Assembly: GCA_964436315.1 (NCBI GenBank)
Contig: CAYTCZ010000007.1
Location: 1 to 56,279, forward strand
Length of the DNA: 56,279 bases
Reading direction: 5' to 3'
Source: CAYTCZ01 sp964436315
GTDB lineage: Bacteria > Actinomycetota > Thermoleophilia > Gaiellales > Gaiellaceae
Shown here: piece by piece, positions 40,979 to 48,220 of the stretch
Position numbering within the stretch: the first letter of the stretch is position 1
How the letters are laid out: every line of letters begins with the position of its first letter
Made by a program: the position numbers and the translations under genes
The notes under the pieces: model-generated
Seen by the model: the letters and a program-made list of their open reading frames with translations, nothing else
What the model was told of the DNA's origin: nothing
Databases searched by the model: none

Positions 40979-41380
40979 GTGACGACGAGGCGCAACCCCG
41001 CGCGGCTCGTGATCGCGCTGTCAGTCGCGGCCGTGCTGGCCGTGTTCCTTCTGTACTTCAGCCTCGCCGGCGGCGCGACGCCGTCGCTCCGACCGAGCCA
41101 ACTGAGTGACGACGGTGGCAAAGTCAGTCTGGCCGGAATGGTCGTTGGGGAAATCGAGGGGAACGCGCGCGAAGGTGGAATGGAGTTCACCCTGCGGGAC
41201 ATCGACGGTACCGCCACCGTTCCCGTCGTCTACCAGGGGTCTGTGCCGGAGCTATTCCGAACCGGACGACACGTGTTCATGAGCGGAGAACTCGTCAACG
41301 GGGTGTTCATTGCCGAGCCGGATTCACTTGTGACGAAGTGTCCGTCCAAGTACGCGCCTAAAGAAGACGAGCCTGCCTAG
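40979..41380 (+). CDS. ccmE: cytochrome c maturation heme chaperone CcmE, Cys-type
   Basis: Membrane-anchored OB-fold chaperone that carries heme to cytochrome c. 133 residues: one N-terminal membrane helix (ARLVIALSVAAVLAVFLLYF), then the OB domain (FTLRDIDGTATVPVVYQG, LFRTGRHVFMSGEL). The heme-binding site reads CPSKY near residue 121, that is CxxxY, where most Proteobacteria have HxxxY; Cys-type CcmE is known from archaea and some bacteria. ccmF and ccmI follow; ccmABC and ccmH are not in the window. Confidence 0.9.
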   Translation: MTTRRNPARLVIALSVAAVLAVFLLYFSLAGGATPSLRPSQLSDDGGKVSLAGMVVGEIEGNAREGGMEFTLRDIDGTATVPVVYQGSVPELFRTGRHVFMSGELVNGVFIAEPDSLVTKCPSKYAPKEDEPA

Positions 41381-41391
41381 GGAGGTTTGCC

Positions 41392-43383
41392 CTGCCTGAG
41401 CTAGGCCGCGCCGCGCTCGCCGTCGCTCTGGGCCTCGCCCTCTATACCTCGGTGGCCGGTGCCTACGCGGCGTACTACGGCAAGCGGCGCTGGCTCGAAT
41501 CGGCGCGCAACGCCTTCTTCGCGACCTTCGCCGTAACCGCGGTCGCGGTGGCCGTGCTCCTCGTCGCACTTGGCACTCGTGACTTTACCTTCCAGTACGT
41601 TTCAGATCACACGAGCAGAGAGCTCCCAATGGGCTTCGCTCTCTCGGCACTCTGGGCAGGCCAGTCTGGATCGCTCCTGCTGTGGGCTTTCATGCTCACG
41701 GGTATCGGGGCGGCCGCCGTGTTTCGAAACCAGCGACTCACCCGCGATGTCCTCCCTTGGACGATTCCGATCATCGCAGCGGTTTCGATCTTTTTCCTCC
41801 TGCTCGTGAACTTCGTGGCGTCTCCGTTCGAGACGCAGGCTGCCGTCGCCGACGGCAGGGGACTCACCCCGTCGCTGCAGAACGGCTACATGCTCGCCCA
41901 TCCGCCGATGCTCTACGTCGGTTTCGTCGGGCTGACGATTCCGTTCGCCTTCGCCATGGCGGCCCTTGCCTCTCGACGGACCGATGAGCGCTGGATCATC
42001 GCCACCCGGCGTTGGACGCTTGCCGCCTGGCTCTTCCTCGGGTTCGCCATGCTGCTCGGGGCAAAATGGGCGTACGAGGAAGTTGGGTGGGGAGGCTGGT
42101 ACGCGTGGGATCCGGTCGAGAACGCCGCCCTCATGCCTTGGTTAGTTGCGACGGCGTTCCTCCACTCCGTCATGGTTCAAGAGAAGAAGAACATGCTTCG
42201 CGTGTGGAACGTCACGCTCGTTGCAGGAGCGTTCGCCCTCTCGCTCTTCGGGACGTTCATCACCCGTAGTGGGATCGTGAATTCGATCCACAGCTTCACC
42301 CAGTCGTCAATCGGCGCGTGGTTTCTCGGATTCATCGTCGTGGTCGTTGTCCTCTCCGGCGTGTTGATCGCCTCGAGGCTGCCGCTTCTGCGGTCGCGGA
42401 CGAAGCTTGAATCGCTCGTCTCGCGTGAGGCGGCGTTCCTCTACAACAACCTCTTCCTCGTGGCCTTGGCGCTGACCGTCTTTTGGGGGGTCATCTTCCC
42501 CGTCATCTCAGAGGCAGTTCGCGGAGTCGCGATCACCGTCGGAGCGCCGTACTACACCTTCTTTGCGATTATCTTCGGCCTCCCGCTGGTTCTGCTCATG
42601 GGGATCGGTCCGCTCGTCGCCTGGCGGCGTGCTTCACTCCGGGCACTCGGCTCGAGTCTTTTTTGGCCGGCGGTGGCGGGGCTCGTCGGCGGGATTCTTC
42701 TCCTCGTGCTTGGAGCAGGGTCGAGTCCGCTCGGCCTGATTGCGTACACGTTCGGAATTTTCGCGTTTGCTGCGATCGTCCTCGAGTTCGTCCGAGGCAC
42801 ACGCGCGCGCCATGGCCAGGGAATTGGGTGGCTGCCGGCTTTTTCCGGCCTCGTCGCCAGGAACCGCCGCCGGTACGGCGGATACATCGTCCACGCTGCC
42901 GTCGTGCTACTGCTGTTCGGCGCCGTTGGGATCGGGGCCTTCGGAACGACCGAAATCCAGAAGCTCAGTCCTGGCGAGACGATGCAGGTCGGCGACTACA
43001 CACTGACGTATGCCGGCACGAGCGAAGCTCGCGCTGCGAATGCCGTCGAGGTGCGAGCGAACGTGGAGGTCTCGCGCGGCGGGGATTCACTCGTGCGTGT
43101 TGCCGCTGGACGAAACCGGTATTTCGCGGAGGAGCAGACCTCGAACGAGGTCGGAATTCACACGGACTGGCTCCGTGGCGAAGACCTCTTCATCATCGCC
43201 GACCAGTTCAACGAGGACGGATCGGTGTTCCTCAAGGTGCTCGTCAACCCGCTTGTGAACCTGATCTGGCTGGCGGGGCTCGTGTTCGTCGGCGGCTCAC
43301 TCGTTGCGATGTGGCCCGACGCCCGTGAACAGCGGAGGCTTGAACAGCGCTTCGCAAGCGAAGGCGCGCTCGCGCGAGCCTGA
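41392..43383 (+). CDS. ccmF: cytochrome c heme lyase subunit CcmF, apparent CTG start
   Basis: Large membrane protein (663 residues, about 14 helices) that attaches heme to apocytochrome c. The tryptophan-rich WWD motif GWGGWYAWDPVENAALMPW is near residue 240. The family begins with M(I/M)PELG; here the frame gives CTG-PELGRAALAVALG at 41392 with GGAGG 6 nt upstream. The next ordinary start, GTG 41452, would remove this conserved N-terminus and the first helix. Its TGA overlaps the ATG of the next gene. Confidence 0.9.
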   Translation: MPELGRAALAVALGLALYTSVAGAYAAYYGKRRWLESARNAFFATFAVTAVAVAVLLVALGTRDFTFQYVSDHTSRELPMGFALSALWAGQSGSLLLWAFMLTGIGAAAVFRNQRLTRDVLPWTIPIIAAVSIFFLLLVNFVASPFETQAAVADGRGLTPSLQNGYMLAHPPMLYVGFVGLTIPFAFAMAALASRRTDERWIIATRRWTLAAWLFLGFAMLLGAKWAYEEVGWGGWYAWDPVENAALMPWLVATAFLHSVMVQEKKNMLRVWNVTLVAGAFALSLFGTFITRSGIVNSIHSFTQSSIGAWFLGFIVVVVVLSGVLIASRLPLLRSRTKLESLVSREAAFLYNNLFLVALALTVFWGVIFPVISEAVRGVAITVGAPYYTFFAIIFGLPLVLLMGIGPLVAWRRASLRALGSSLFWPAVAGLVGGILLLVLGAGSSPLGLIAYTFGIFAFAAIVLEFVRGTRARHGQGIGWLPAFSGLVARNRRRYGGYIVHAAVVLLLFGAVGIGAFGTTEIQKLSPGETMQVGDYTLTYAGTSEARAANAVEVRANVEVSRGGDSLVRVAAGRNRYFAEEQTSNEVGIHTDWLRGEDLFIIADQFNEDGSVFLKVLVNPLVNLIWLAGLVFVGGSLVAMWPDAREQRRLEQRFASEGALARA

Positions 43384-43775
43384 TGGAGGTCATCGCCGTC
43401 GTATTGGCTGCGATTCTCGCGGTCGCGGTCGTCGTCTTCGTTGCCCGACCCTTCTTGCGTGAGCCTGAGGCCTCCGACGATGCTCTTGCTGAACTCACGG
43501 ATGACCAGAAGGCGCGACTCCGGCTGATCGAAGAACGCGACAGGGCCCTTGCCGCGCTCAAAGAACTCGAGTTCGACCATCGAACAGGAAAGATCTCGGA
43601 CGAGGACTACGAGGTGCAGGTTTCGCTCGTACGGCGAGAGGCCGCAGCCGCGATCCAAGCCCTCGACGAGTTCGACGGCCAGGGAAGCCGGGTGGAGCCG
43701 CGCAGCCCACGAGAGACGGCGCAGCCCGAGGCGACCTCGACGCATTCATCACAAGCATCCGGCGACCGCGACTGA
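43383..43775 (+). CDS. CcmI-like cytochrome c biogenesis protein (short)
   Basis: 130 residues: one N-terminal membrane helix (VIAVVLAAILAVAVVVFVARPFL), a coiled region with LRLIEERDRALAALKELEFDH and GKISDEDYEVQ typical of CcmI N-termini, then a disordered polar tail. CcmI guides apocytochromes to CcmF/CcmH. It lacks the TPR part of proteobacterial CcmI. It is coupled to ccmF by a TGATG overlap. Confidence 0.75.
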   Translation: MEVIAVVLAAILAVAVVVFVARPFLREPEASDDALAELTDDQKARLRLIEERDRALAALKELEFDHRTGKISDEDYEVQVSLVRREAAAAIQALDEFDGQGSRVEPRSPRETAQPEATSTHSSQASGDRD

Positions 43776-43845
43776 GCGCTCGGCGGAAGTTCGCGCCGGA
43801 TGTGACTTTCTACCGGTTCGTTCGCTCCACCTCCTGTAACCGTCT

Positions 43846-45168
43846 GTGGTATCACCACGGGTTGACGAAAACGGAACTGAGCCCTCGGCGGCTTCGCAGG
43901 CGGCATGTTTGCGAGCGCCACCCCCGATCCAGGTGCGCAATCCCCGTCTCCTAACCGCCCTTCTGAGCCTCGTTGTCGGCGCGATCGTGGTGAGCGTCCC
44001 CGGTGCGCTTGGCCAGAGTCTCAGCGACGAGAAGCGCGACATCGACTCGCGCATCTCGGGTCTCGAGCAGCAGATCCAGGAGGCCAAGGCGCAGGAGGGT
44101 GTGCTGACGAGCGAGATCGAGACGGCGACCGCCCAGATCAACGGACTCTCGGCCGATATCGGCATGCTCGACGACAAGGTCGCCGCGCTGGAGAGCGAGC
44201 TCGCGGAGAACCGAGCGTTACTGGAGGAACTCCAGGAGCTTCACCAAAAACAGACTCGCCATCTCCGGCTCTTGCGTTCCCAGTTCGCCGAGGCGGAGAC
44301 GCGGGTCGAAGAACGGCTCGTCGAGCTCTACACGACGGAACAGCCTGACGCCATCGCGGTCATACTCGGTGCCGGCAGCCTGAATGAGCTGATCGAGCAG
44401 GTCGAACTCCTGAACGAGATCGGCCGGCAGGATCGCGAAATCGCCGCCACACTCAAGACGGTCAAGGCTGAGGTGCGCGTCGCACGAAAAGAGACGGCGG
44501 CGACCAAGAAGCAGCAGGCGAAGGTAACAACTGCCGTCGCCGAGAAGACCGCAGAGCAGCGCAGCGTTCGGGATGCGCTCGTCTCGCATCAGAACGAACT
44601 GGTTGCGGCTCGCTCGGACAAGGAATCGCTCCTGGGCCAAGTCGGAGCTGAGCGTCGCGAAGCCGAGGAGGATCTCGCAGCGATGCAAGCGGCGAGCAGG
44701 AACATAACGGCTCGAATTCAGGCGGCTCAATCTCAAGCGGCCAGTGCGTCGGGAGTGTCGGCGGCATCGCCGCAGGCATCCGTCGGGGGCGGAGGGTCGC
44801 CGTCTGCTGCCGGTTTCGTCTGGCCCGTCGGCGGTGTTTTGACGAGCGGCTTCGGCCCCCGGTGGGGACGGATGCACGAGGGAATCGACGTCGCCGCTCC
44901 CGCAGGGGCTCCCATTGCTGCCGCCGCTTCGGGCATGGTGATCTACTCGGGCTGGATGGGCGGATACGGCAATCTCGTGATCATCGACCACGGCGGTGGC
45001 GTCGCCACTGCGTACGGACACCAGTCAGCGATCTACGTGACGGCTGGACCAGTTTCGCAAGGCCAGGCGATCGGGGCGATCGGCTCAACCGGGCATTCGA
45101 CAGGCCCCCACCTCCACTTTGAGGTCCGCATCAACGGGGCTCCGGTCGATCCGCTCGGGTATCTGTAG
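43846..45168 (+). CDS. M23 peptidase with coiled-coil (EnvC/murein hydrolase activator type)
   Basis: 440 residues: signal peptide or anchor (LLTALLSLVVGAIVVSVPGALG near 35-56), a long coiled coil (about 60-290) and a C-terminal LytM/M23 domain with MHEGIDVAAPAGAPI, YGNLVIIDHGG and TGPHLHFEVRI. The H(x)nD and HLH zinc ligands are present, so it may be an active endopeptidase. The architecture matches cell-division and sporulation hydrolase activators. The start is uncertain: GTG 43846 keeps 29 polar residues before the signal, GTG 43933 begins right at it. Confidence 0.85.
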   Translation: MVSPRVDENGTEPSAASQAACLRAPPPIQVRNPRLLTALLSLVVGAIVVSVPGALGQSLSDEKRDIDSRISGLEQQIQEAKAQEGVLTSEIETATAQINGLSADIGMLDDKVAALESELAENRALLEELQELHQKQTRHLRLLRSQFAEAETRVEERLVELYTTEQPDAIAVILGAGSLNELIEQVELLNEIGRQDREIAATLKTVKAEVRVARKETAATKKQQAKVTTAVAEKTAEQRSVRDALVSHQNELVAARSDKESLLGQVGAERREAEEDLAAMQAASRNITARIQAAQSQAASASGVSAASPQASVGGGGSPSAAGFVWPVGGVLTSGFGPRWGRMHEGIDVAAPAGAPIAAAASGMVIYSGWMGGYGNLVIIDHGGGVATAYGHQSAIYVTAGPVSQGQAIGAIGSTGHSTGPHLHFEVRINGAPVDPLGYL

Positions 45169-45175
45169 AAGTCGC

Positions 45176-45700
45176 CTACGCCGCCGGCGGCGGGATGACA
45201 TGGAGGGCCCGCAGCCCGCGGTAGCGCTCGGCAAGGTCAAAGCCGTAGCCGGCGAAGAACTGGTCTGGCACGGTGAATCCGACGTATCGGATCGGGAGGT
45301 CGTCCACGAGGCGCCGGTAGGGGCGGTCGAGGAGAGTGCAGATTGCGAGACCGCTCGGCCCGCGAAGGCGCATGACCTTCACGAGGTAGTTGAGTGTCAT
45401 CCCCGTGTCGACCACGTTTTGAACGAGGAGGAGATTGCGTCCGCGGACACTCGTCTCAACGTCCTTGAGGATCCGGACGCCGGAGTGTCCCCCGAGAGGG
45501 CTTCCATAGCCGGCCAACGAGACGAAGTCCATGGAATGCGGCACGGTGATCGCCTGAGCGAGGTCGGCCGCAAAGACGAACGCGCCCTTGAGGATGGTCA
45601 CGAGTAGGAGATCGCGGTCGCGGTAGTCGCGGGAAACCTCCGCGCCGAGCTCGCCGACCCGTGCCTCAAGGTCCTCCTCCGTGAGGTAGATGTCGCCGAT
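45176..45700 (-). CDS. divergent hypoxanthine phosphoribosyltransferase-like protein, no ordinary start codon
   Basis: A 174-residue type I PRTase of the Hpt family: IYLTEEDLEARVGELGAEV, then VTILKGAFVFAADL (pyrophosphate loop), RYVGFTVPDQFFAGYGFDL and AERYRGL are typical. The PRPP loop reads LLLVQNVVDTGMTL instead of VEDIVDTG, so both acidic residues are amides, and the loop S-S-Y-G is A-G-Y-G. The frame is closed upstream by a TAA and has no ATG, GTG or TTG before GTG at about 45604, which would cut off the N-terminal domain; ATC at 45700 is the most likely start by homology. It ends 8 bp from the M23 gene. Confidence 0.75.
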   Translation of the reverse strand: MGDIYLTEEDLEARVGELGAEVSRDYRDRDLLLVTILKGAFVFAADLAQAITVPHSMDFVSLAGYGSPLGGHSGVRILKDVETSVRGRNLLLVQNVVDTGMTLNYLVKVMRLRGPSGLAICTLLDRPYRRLVDDLPIRYVGFTVPDQFFAGYGFDLAERYRGLRALHVIPPPAA

Positions 45701-45717
45701 CTGTGGGCCTGAATGTC

Positions 45718-46086
45718 CTACGACGCGAGCGGAAGTCCGTATTTATGAGCCAGGCGCTCGAAGTCGCGCCTGTTGAACAACTTGACCTTAACCTCGGGAT
45801 GGCGCTCTCTGAGCTTGCGAAGCTTCCGGTTCTTCTTCGTCAGAAGCGACTGTTTCATCACCGTGACTTCGAGGTACAGGTCTTGTTCGGGGAGATAGAA
45901 GTCGGGCGTAATCGCTTCGACGATACGGCCGGAGTCATCGCGCTCGAGCACGAACGACCGCGGTTCGTACTCCCACGGGATTCCGTGAAAGTCGAGGAGC
46001 TTGGCGCATTCAATCTCAGCGGGGTTCGCGAAGCGCGGCGGCTCTGCACCACGATATGCCTGGAAATCAAGCCTTTCCGGATCCAT
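45718..46086 (-). CDS. PD-(D/E)XK nuclease-like small protein
   Basis: 122 residues with a restriction-endonuclease-like pattern: an AEIECAKLLDFHGIPWEYEP helix-strand start, TPDFYLPEQDLYLEVTV as PD...ExT in place of ExK, then KKNRKLRKLRER and a VKLFNRRDFERL end. Similar folds occur in DUF559/VSR-like nucleases. Whether it cuts nucleic acid is unknown. It precedes the HPRT-like gene by 17 bp, so they are probably one unit. ATG 46086 has TACCTT 9 nt upstream. Confidence 0.65.
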   Translation of the reverse strand: MDPERLDFQAYRGAEPPRFANPAEIECAKLLDFHGIPWEYEPRSFVLERDDSGRIVEAITPDFYLPEQDLYLEVTVMKQSLLTKKNRKLRKLRERHPEVKVKLFNRRDFERLAHKYGLPLAS

Positions 46087-46095
46087 CCTCGCCCC

Positions 46096-46101
46096 AAGGT
46101 A
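46096..46101 (-). promoter_or_regulatory. -10 box of the nuclease-HPRT unit
   Basis: TACCTT on the minus strand, 9 nt before ATG 46086; the gap GGGGCGAGG may also act as a ribosome site. Confidence 0.35.
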
Positions 46102-46164
46102 GCACCGGGTCCGGACGCCTCTCCCCGGGCGTCTAAGCTTCGCGTTCGGTTTCCCCCGTCCGTC

Positions 46165-47172
46165 ATGGCGAGTAGCGATACAAACGACACAAGCTCTGGT
46201 GCGCCTGGTCGGCGTCGATGCGGCTGCCTCGCATTCGCGGCGGTGACCGAGCGCGCCGCTCTCGCCGGGGGCCGCTGGCTCGGCCGCGGCGACGTCTCGG
46301 GTGCGGTCGAGTCCTCGACCACCGCCATGCGCGCGGCTCTCGATGAGCTCGAAATGGCGGGGCGCATCGTTGTCGGCTCGGAGGACGATCGCGATCCGCT
46401 GGCGATCGGGAGCGTCGTCGGAGTCGGGGGGGAGGACGTCGACCTTGCCGTTGAGCCTCTCGAGGGGCGCGACGTCGTCTCGCGCGGCGACTATGGCGCA
46501 ATGGCGATGATCGCCGTGGGCGATCCGAGCGCCTTTCCACCACTTCCTCCCATGTACATGAAGAAGATGGCGGTCGGGCCCGTCGCGCGGGGAAACATCG
46601 ATCTCGAGACGCCGGTAGGGGACAACGTGCGGGCGATAGCTGCCTCATTCGGGAGGAACACCAACGACATCACCGCCATCGTGCTCGATCGATCCAGGCA
46701 CCACGACCTGATCGAGGAGCTCCGGGCATCGGGAGCCCGGATCAAGCTCATCCAAGACGGCGACGTGATGGCCTCGATCACGGCGGCGATTCGCGGCACG
46801 AACGACCACCTGGCCGTCGGAATCGGCGGCGCGCGCCAGGCCGTGATCTCGGCGGCAGCGCTCCGGTGCCTCGGCGGCGAGATGCAAGCGCAGCTTTGGC
46901 CGACGACGCGTGGGGAGATCGCTCAGGCCGCCGAGGCCGGTATCGAGAACGTCCGGAAAGTCTTCACCACGGACGAGCTTGCAACCGGCGACGTATCCGT
47001 CGCCGCTACGGGGGTAACGAACTCGGATCTCTTACGCGGAGTGCGTTATCTGGCTGATAGCGCTCGCACCCACACGCTCGTTATGTGCACACGACACAAC
47101 TGGGTACGCTTCATCGACGGCATTCATTTCTTCGCCCGCGAGCGCCGCGAGGAAGTGCGTCTACTCGGGTAG
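46165..47172 (+). CDS. GlpX-like protein (class II fructose-1,6-bisphosphatase family), altered active site
   Basis: 335 residues, clearly GlpX family: GGRWLGRGD near residue 43, MYMKKMAVGP, a DNVRAIAASFGR and VLDRSRHHDLIEELRASGARI region, LIQDGDV and LRCLGGEMQAQLWP. The metal and substrate motifs differ: VDPIEGT is VEPLEGR, and the GG(A/T)PEG motif with the metal-binding Glu is GGARQA. The GEGEKDEAPM motif is also degraded to GSEDDRDPLA. It may be inactive, use another substrate, or be a regulatory paralogue of a standard GlpX elsewhere. It is transcribed away from the nuclease-HPRT unit. Confidence 0.8.
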   Translation: MASSDTNDTSSGAPGRRRCGCLAFAAVTERAALAGGRWLGRGDVSGAVESSTTAMRAALDELEMAGRIVVGSEDDRDPLAIGSVVGVGGEDVDLAVEPLEGRDVVSRGDYGAMAMIAVGDPSAFPPLPPMYMKKMAVGPVARGNIDLETPVGDNVRAIAASFGRNTNDITAIVLDRSRHHDLIEELRASGARIKLIQDGDVMASITAAIRGTNDHLAVGIGGARQAVISAAALRCLGGEMQAQLWPTTRGEIAQAAEAGIENVRKVFTTDELATGDVSVAATGVTNSDLLRGVRYLADSARTHTLVMCTRHNWVRFIDGIHFFARERREEVRLLG

Positions 47173-47175
47173 ACT
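47170..47175 (+). promoter_or_regulatory. -10 box of the DUF59 gene (leaderless)
   Basis: TAGACT overlaps the TAG stop of the GlpX-like gene and ends 7 nt before ATG 47183. Confidence 0.45.
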
Positions 47176-47182
47176 CGAAGTG

Positions 47183-47482
47183 ATGCCAACCCGTGAGCAA
47201 GTGCTCGATGCCCTCCGGGTCGTCGAGGATCCTGAGCTCGGCATGGATGTTGTCGAGCTTGGTCTCGTGTACGACGCTGAGATCGAGAACTCGAAAGTGA
47301 AGGTCACGTACACGCTGACCTCGCTTGGGTGCCCCGTCGGGCCGATGATCGAGCAACAGATCAGCGAGACCGTGGCTGCCATGGAGGGCGTGGAAGAGGT
47401 CGAGGCGGAGCTAACGTGGGATCCGCCGTGGTCGCCCGAGAAGATGTCGGACGACGCGAAGTTCATCCTCGGTTTCGGTTAG
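47183..47482 (+). CDS. MIP18/DUF59 iron-sulfur cluster assembly factor (SufT-like)
   Basis: A 99-residue protein with EQVLDALRVVEDPELGMDVVELGLVY at its start and TSLGCPVGPMIEQQI carrying the reactive Cys; it ends in WDPPWSPEKMSDDAK. DUF59 proteins help place Fe-S clusters in targets. I chose ATG 47183 over the adjacent GTG 47180 because of the spacing to the -10 box. A link to the BolA-glutaredoxin pair 8 kb away is only thematic. Confidence 0.9.
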   Translation: MPTREQVLDALRVVEDPELGMDVVELGLVYDAEIENSKVKVTYTLTSLGCPVGPMIEQQISETVAAMEGVEEVEAELTWDPPWSPEKMSDDAKFILGFG

Positions 47483-47540
47483 CTGTTGCCGGTCGACAAG
47501 GCCGGACAATCACTGGCCGACCGGGCCGGCCCTCCTCTAT

Positions 47541-48014
47541 TTACGATCGAAGCGATCGCGTGAGGGCGAACACGCTGAGCCCGGCGAGGACGGTGAAGCC
47601 GGCCAGCTGGAACGTCGGTAGCAGGCCGGTGTGGCCACCGGCGAAACAGCCCAGCCCGAGGGCCATGCCGAATCCGGCGGCGATTCCTGATGTTCCATAG
47701 CCGAACGGAGCCCGCAAGAAGCCGGCGAGCGTGAAGAACAGTGCGATCACCATGCCGGCCCCGAGCGCCTCGGCCCAGGCAGGCGCTGCCGCGGACTCGG
47801 CCGGCGCAATCGAGTAGAGGGCAACCAGGAAATTCGGCCAGGCCAGGAGCAGGAGCAGGAACGGCCATCGACGCGGACCTGCCTCATCGTGCGGCCGAAC
47901 AGGGCGAGGCTTCGACGCGTCGGGCGAGCGCGCCCAGAGCTCTTCTAGCCACTGAACCTCCGCGGCTGCTCGGTCGGTCGGTTCACGGTGGACTCTGTCA
48001 GTGACCACGGTCAT
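47541..48014 (-). CDS. membrane protein, unknown function
   Basis: 157 residues: a charged N-terminal cytosolic part (RAAAEVQWLEELWARSP), then about four hydrophobic helices (PFLLLLLAWPNFLVALYSI, AEALGAGMVIALFFTLAGFL, TSGIAAGFGMALGLGCFAGG, FTVLAGLSVFALTR). ATG 48014 is chosen because GAGGAGGA lies 6 nt before it, one of the best ribosome sites in this stretch. I do not recognise the family. Confidence 0.65.
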   Translation of the reverse strand: MTVVTDRVHREPTDRAAAEVQWLEELWARSPDASKPRPVRPHDEAGPRRWPFLLLLLAWPNFLVALYSIAPAESAAAPAWAEALGAGMVIALFFTLAGFLRAPFGYGTSGIAAGFGMALGLGCFAGGHTGLLPTFQLAGFTVLAGLSVFALTRSLRS

Positions 48015-48077
48015 TCGCGTCCTCCTCGTCGAACTAGCACGATGGTAGCGCTCGTCGGCGTACGGTGTGCGGTCTCG

Positions 48078-48220
48078 GATGCTTGATCGATTTATGATCA
48101 AGCATCTATCTTGACGAGGCCGCTTCGCGGCCTCACGAGAGGCTCAAGCCCAGAAGCGCCACATCGTGCCGCTTCTGGGGTGCACTGGTGACGTTTGATC
48201 GGATAATCCGATCAAACGTC
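48078..48220. repeat. cluster of four perfect inverted repeats
   Basis: In 143 bp there are GATGCTTGATC/GATCAAGCATC (48078-48106, 11-bp arms), GAGGCCGC/GCGGCCTC (48116-48134), CCCAGAAGCG/CGCTTCTGGG (48149-48179) and a 31-nt palindrome with 15-bp arms starting GACGTTTGATCGG (48190-48220). The arms differ from one another and none has a T tract. The last abuts the stop codon of the oxidoreductase gene, so that one may be its terminator; the rest are unexplained. Confidence 0.6.

Noticed and set aside
43905..44348. ATG-started frame of 147 codons inside the M23 peptidase gene
   Set aside because: Arg-rich, out of frame with the clear coiled-coil/M23 protein.
48060..48220. CRISPR-like array in the hairpin cluster
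   Set aside because: The four inverted repeats differ in sequence and length; there are no direct repeats with even spacers and no cas genes in the window.
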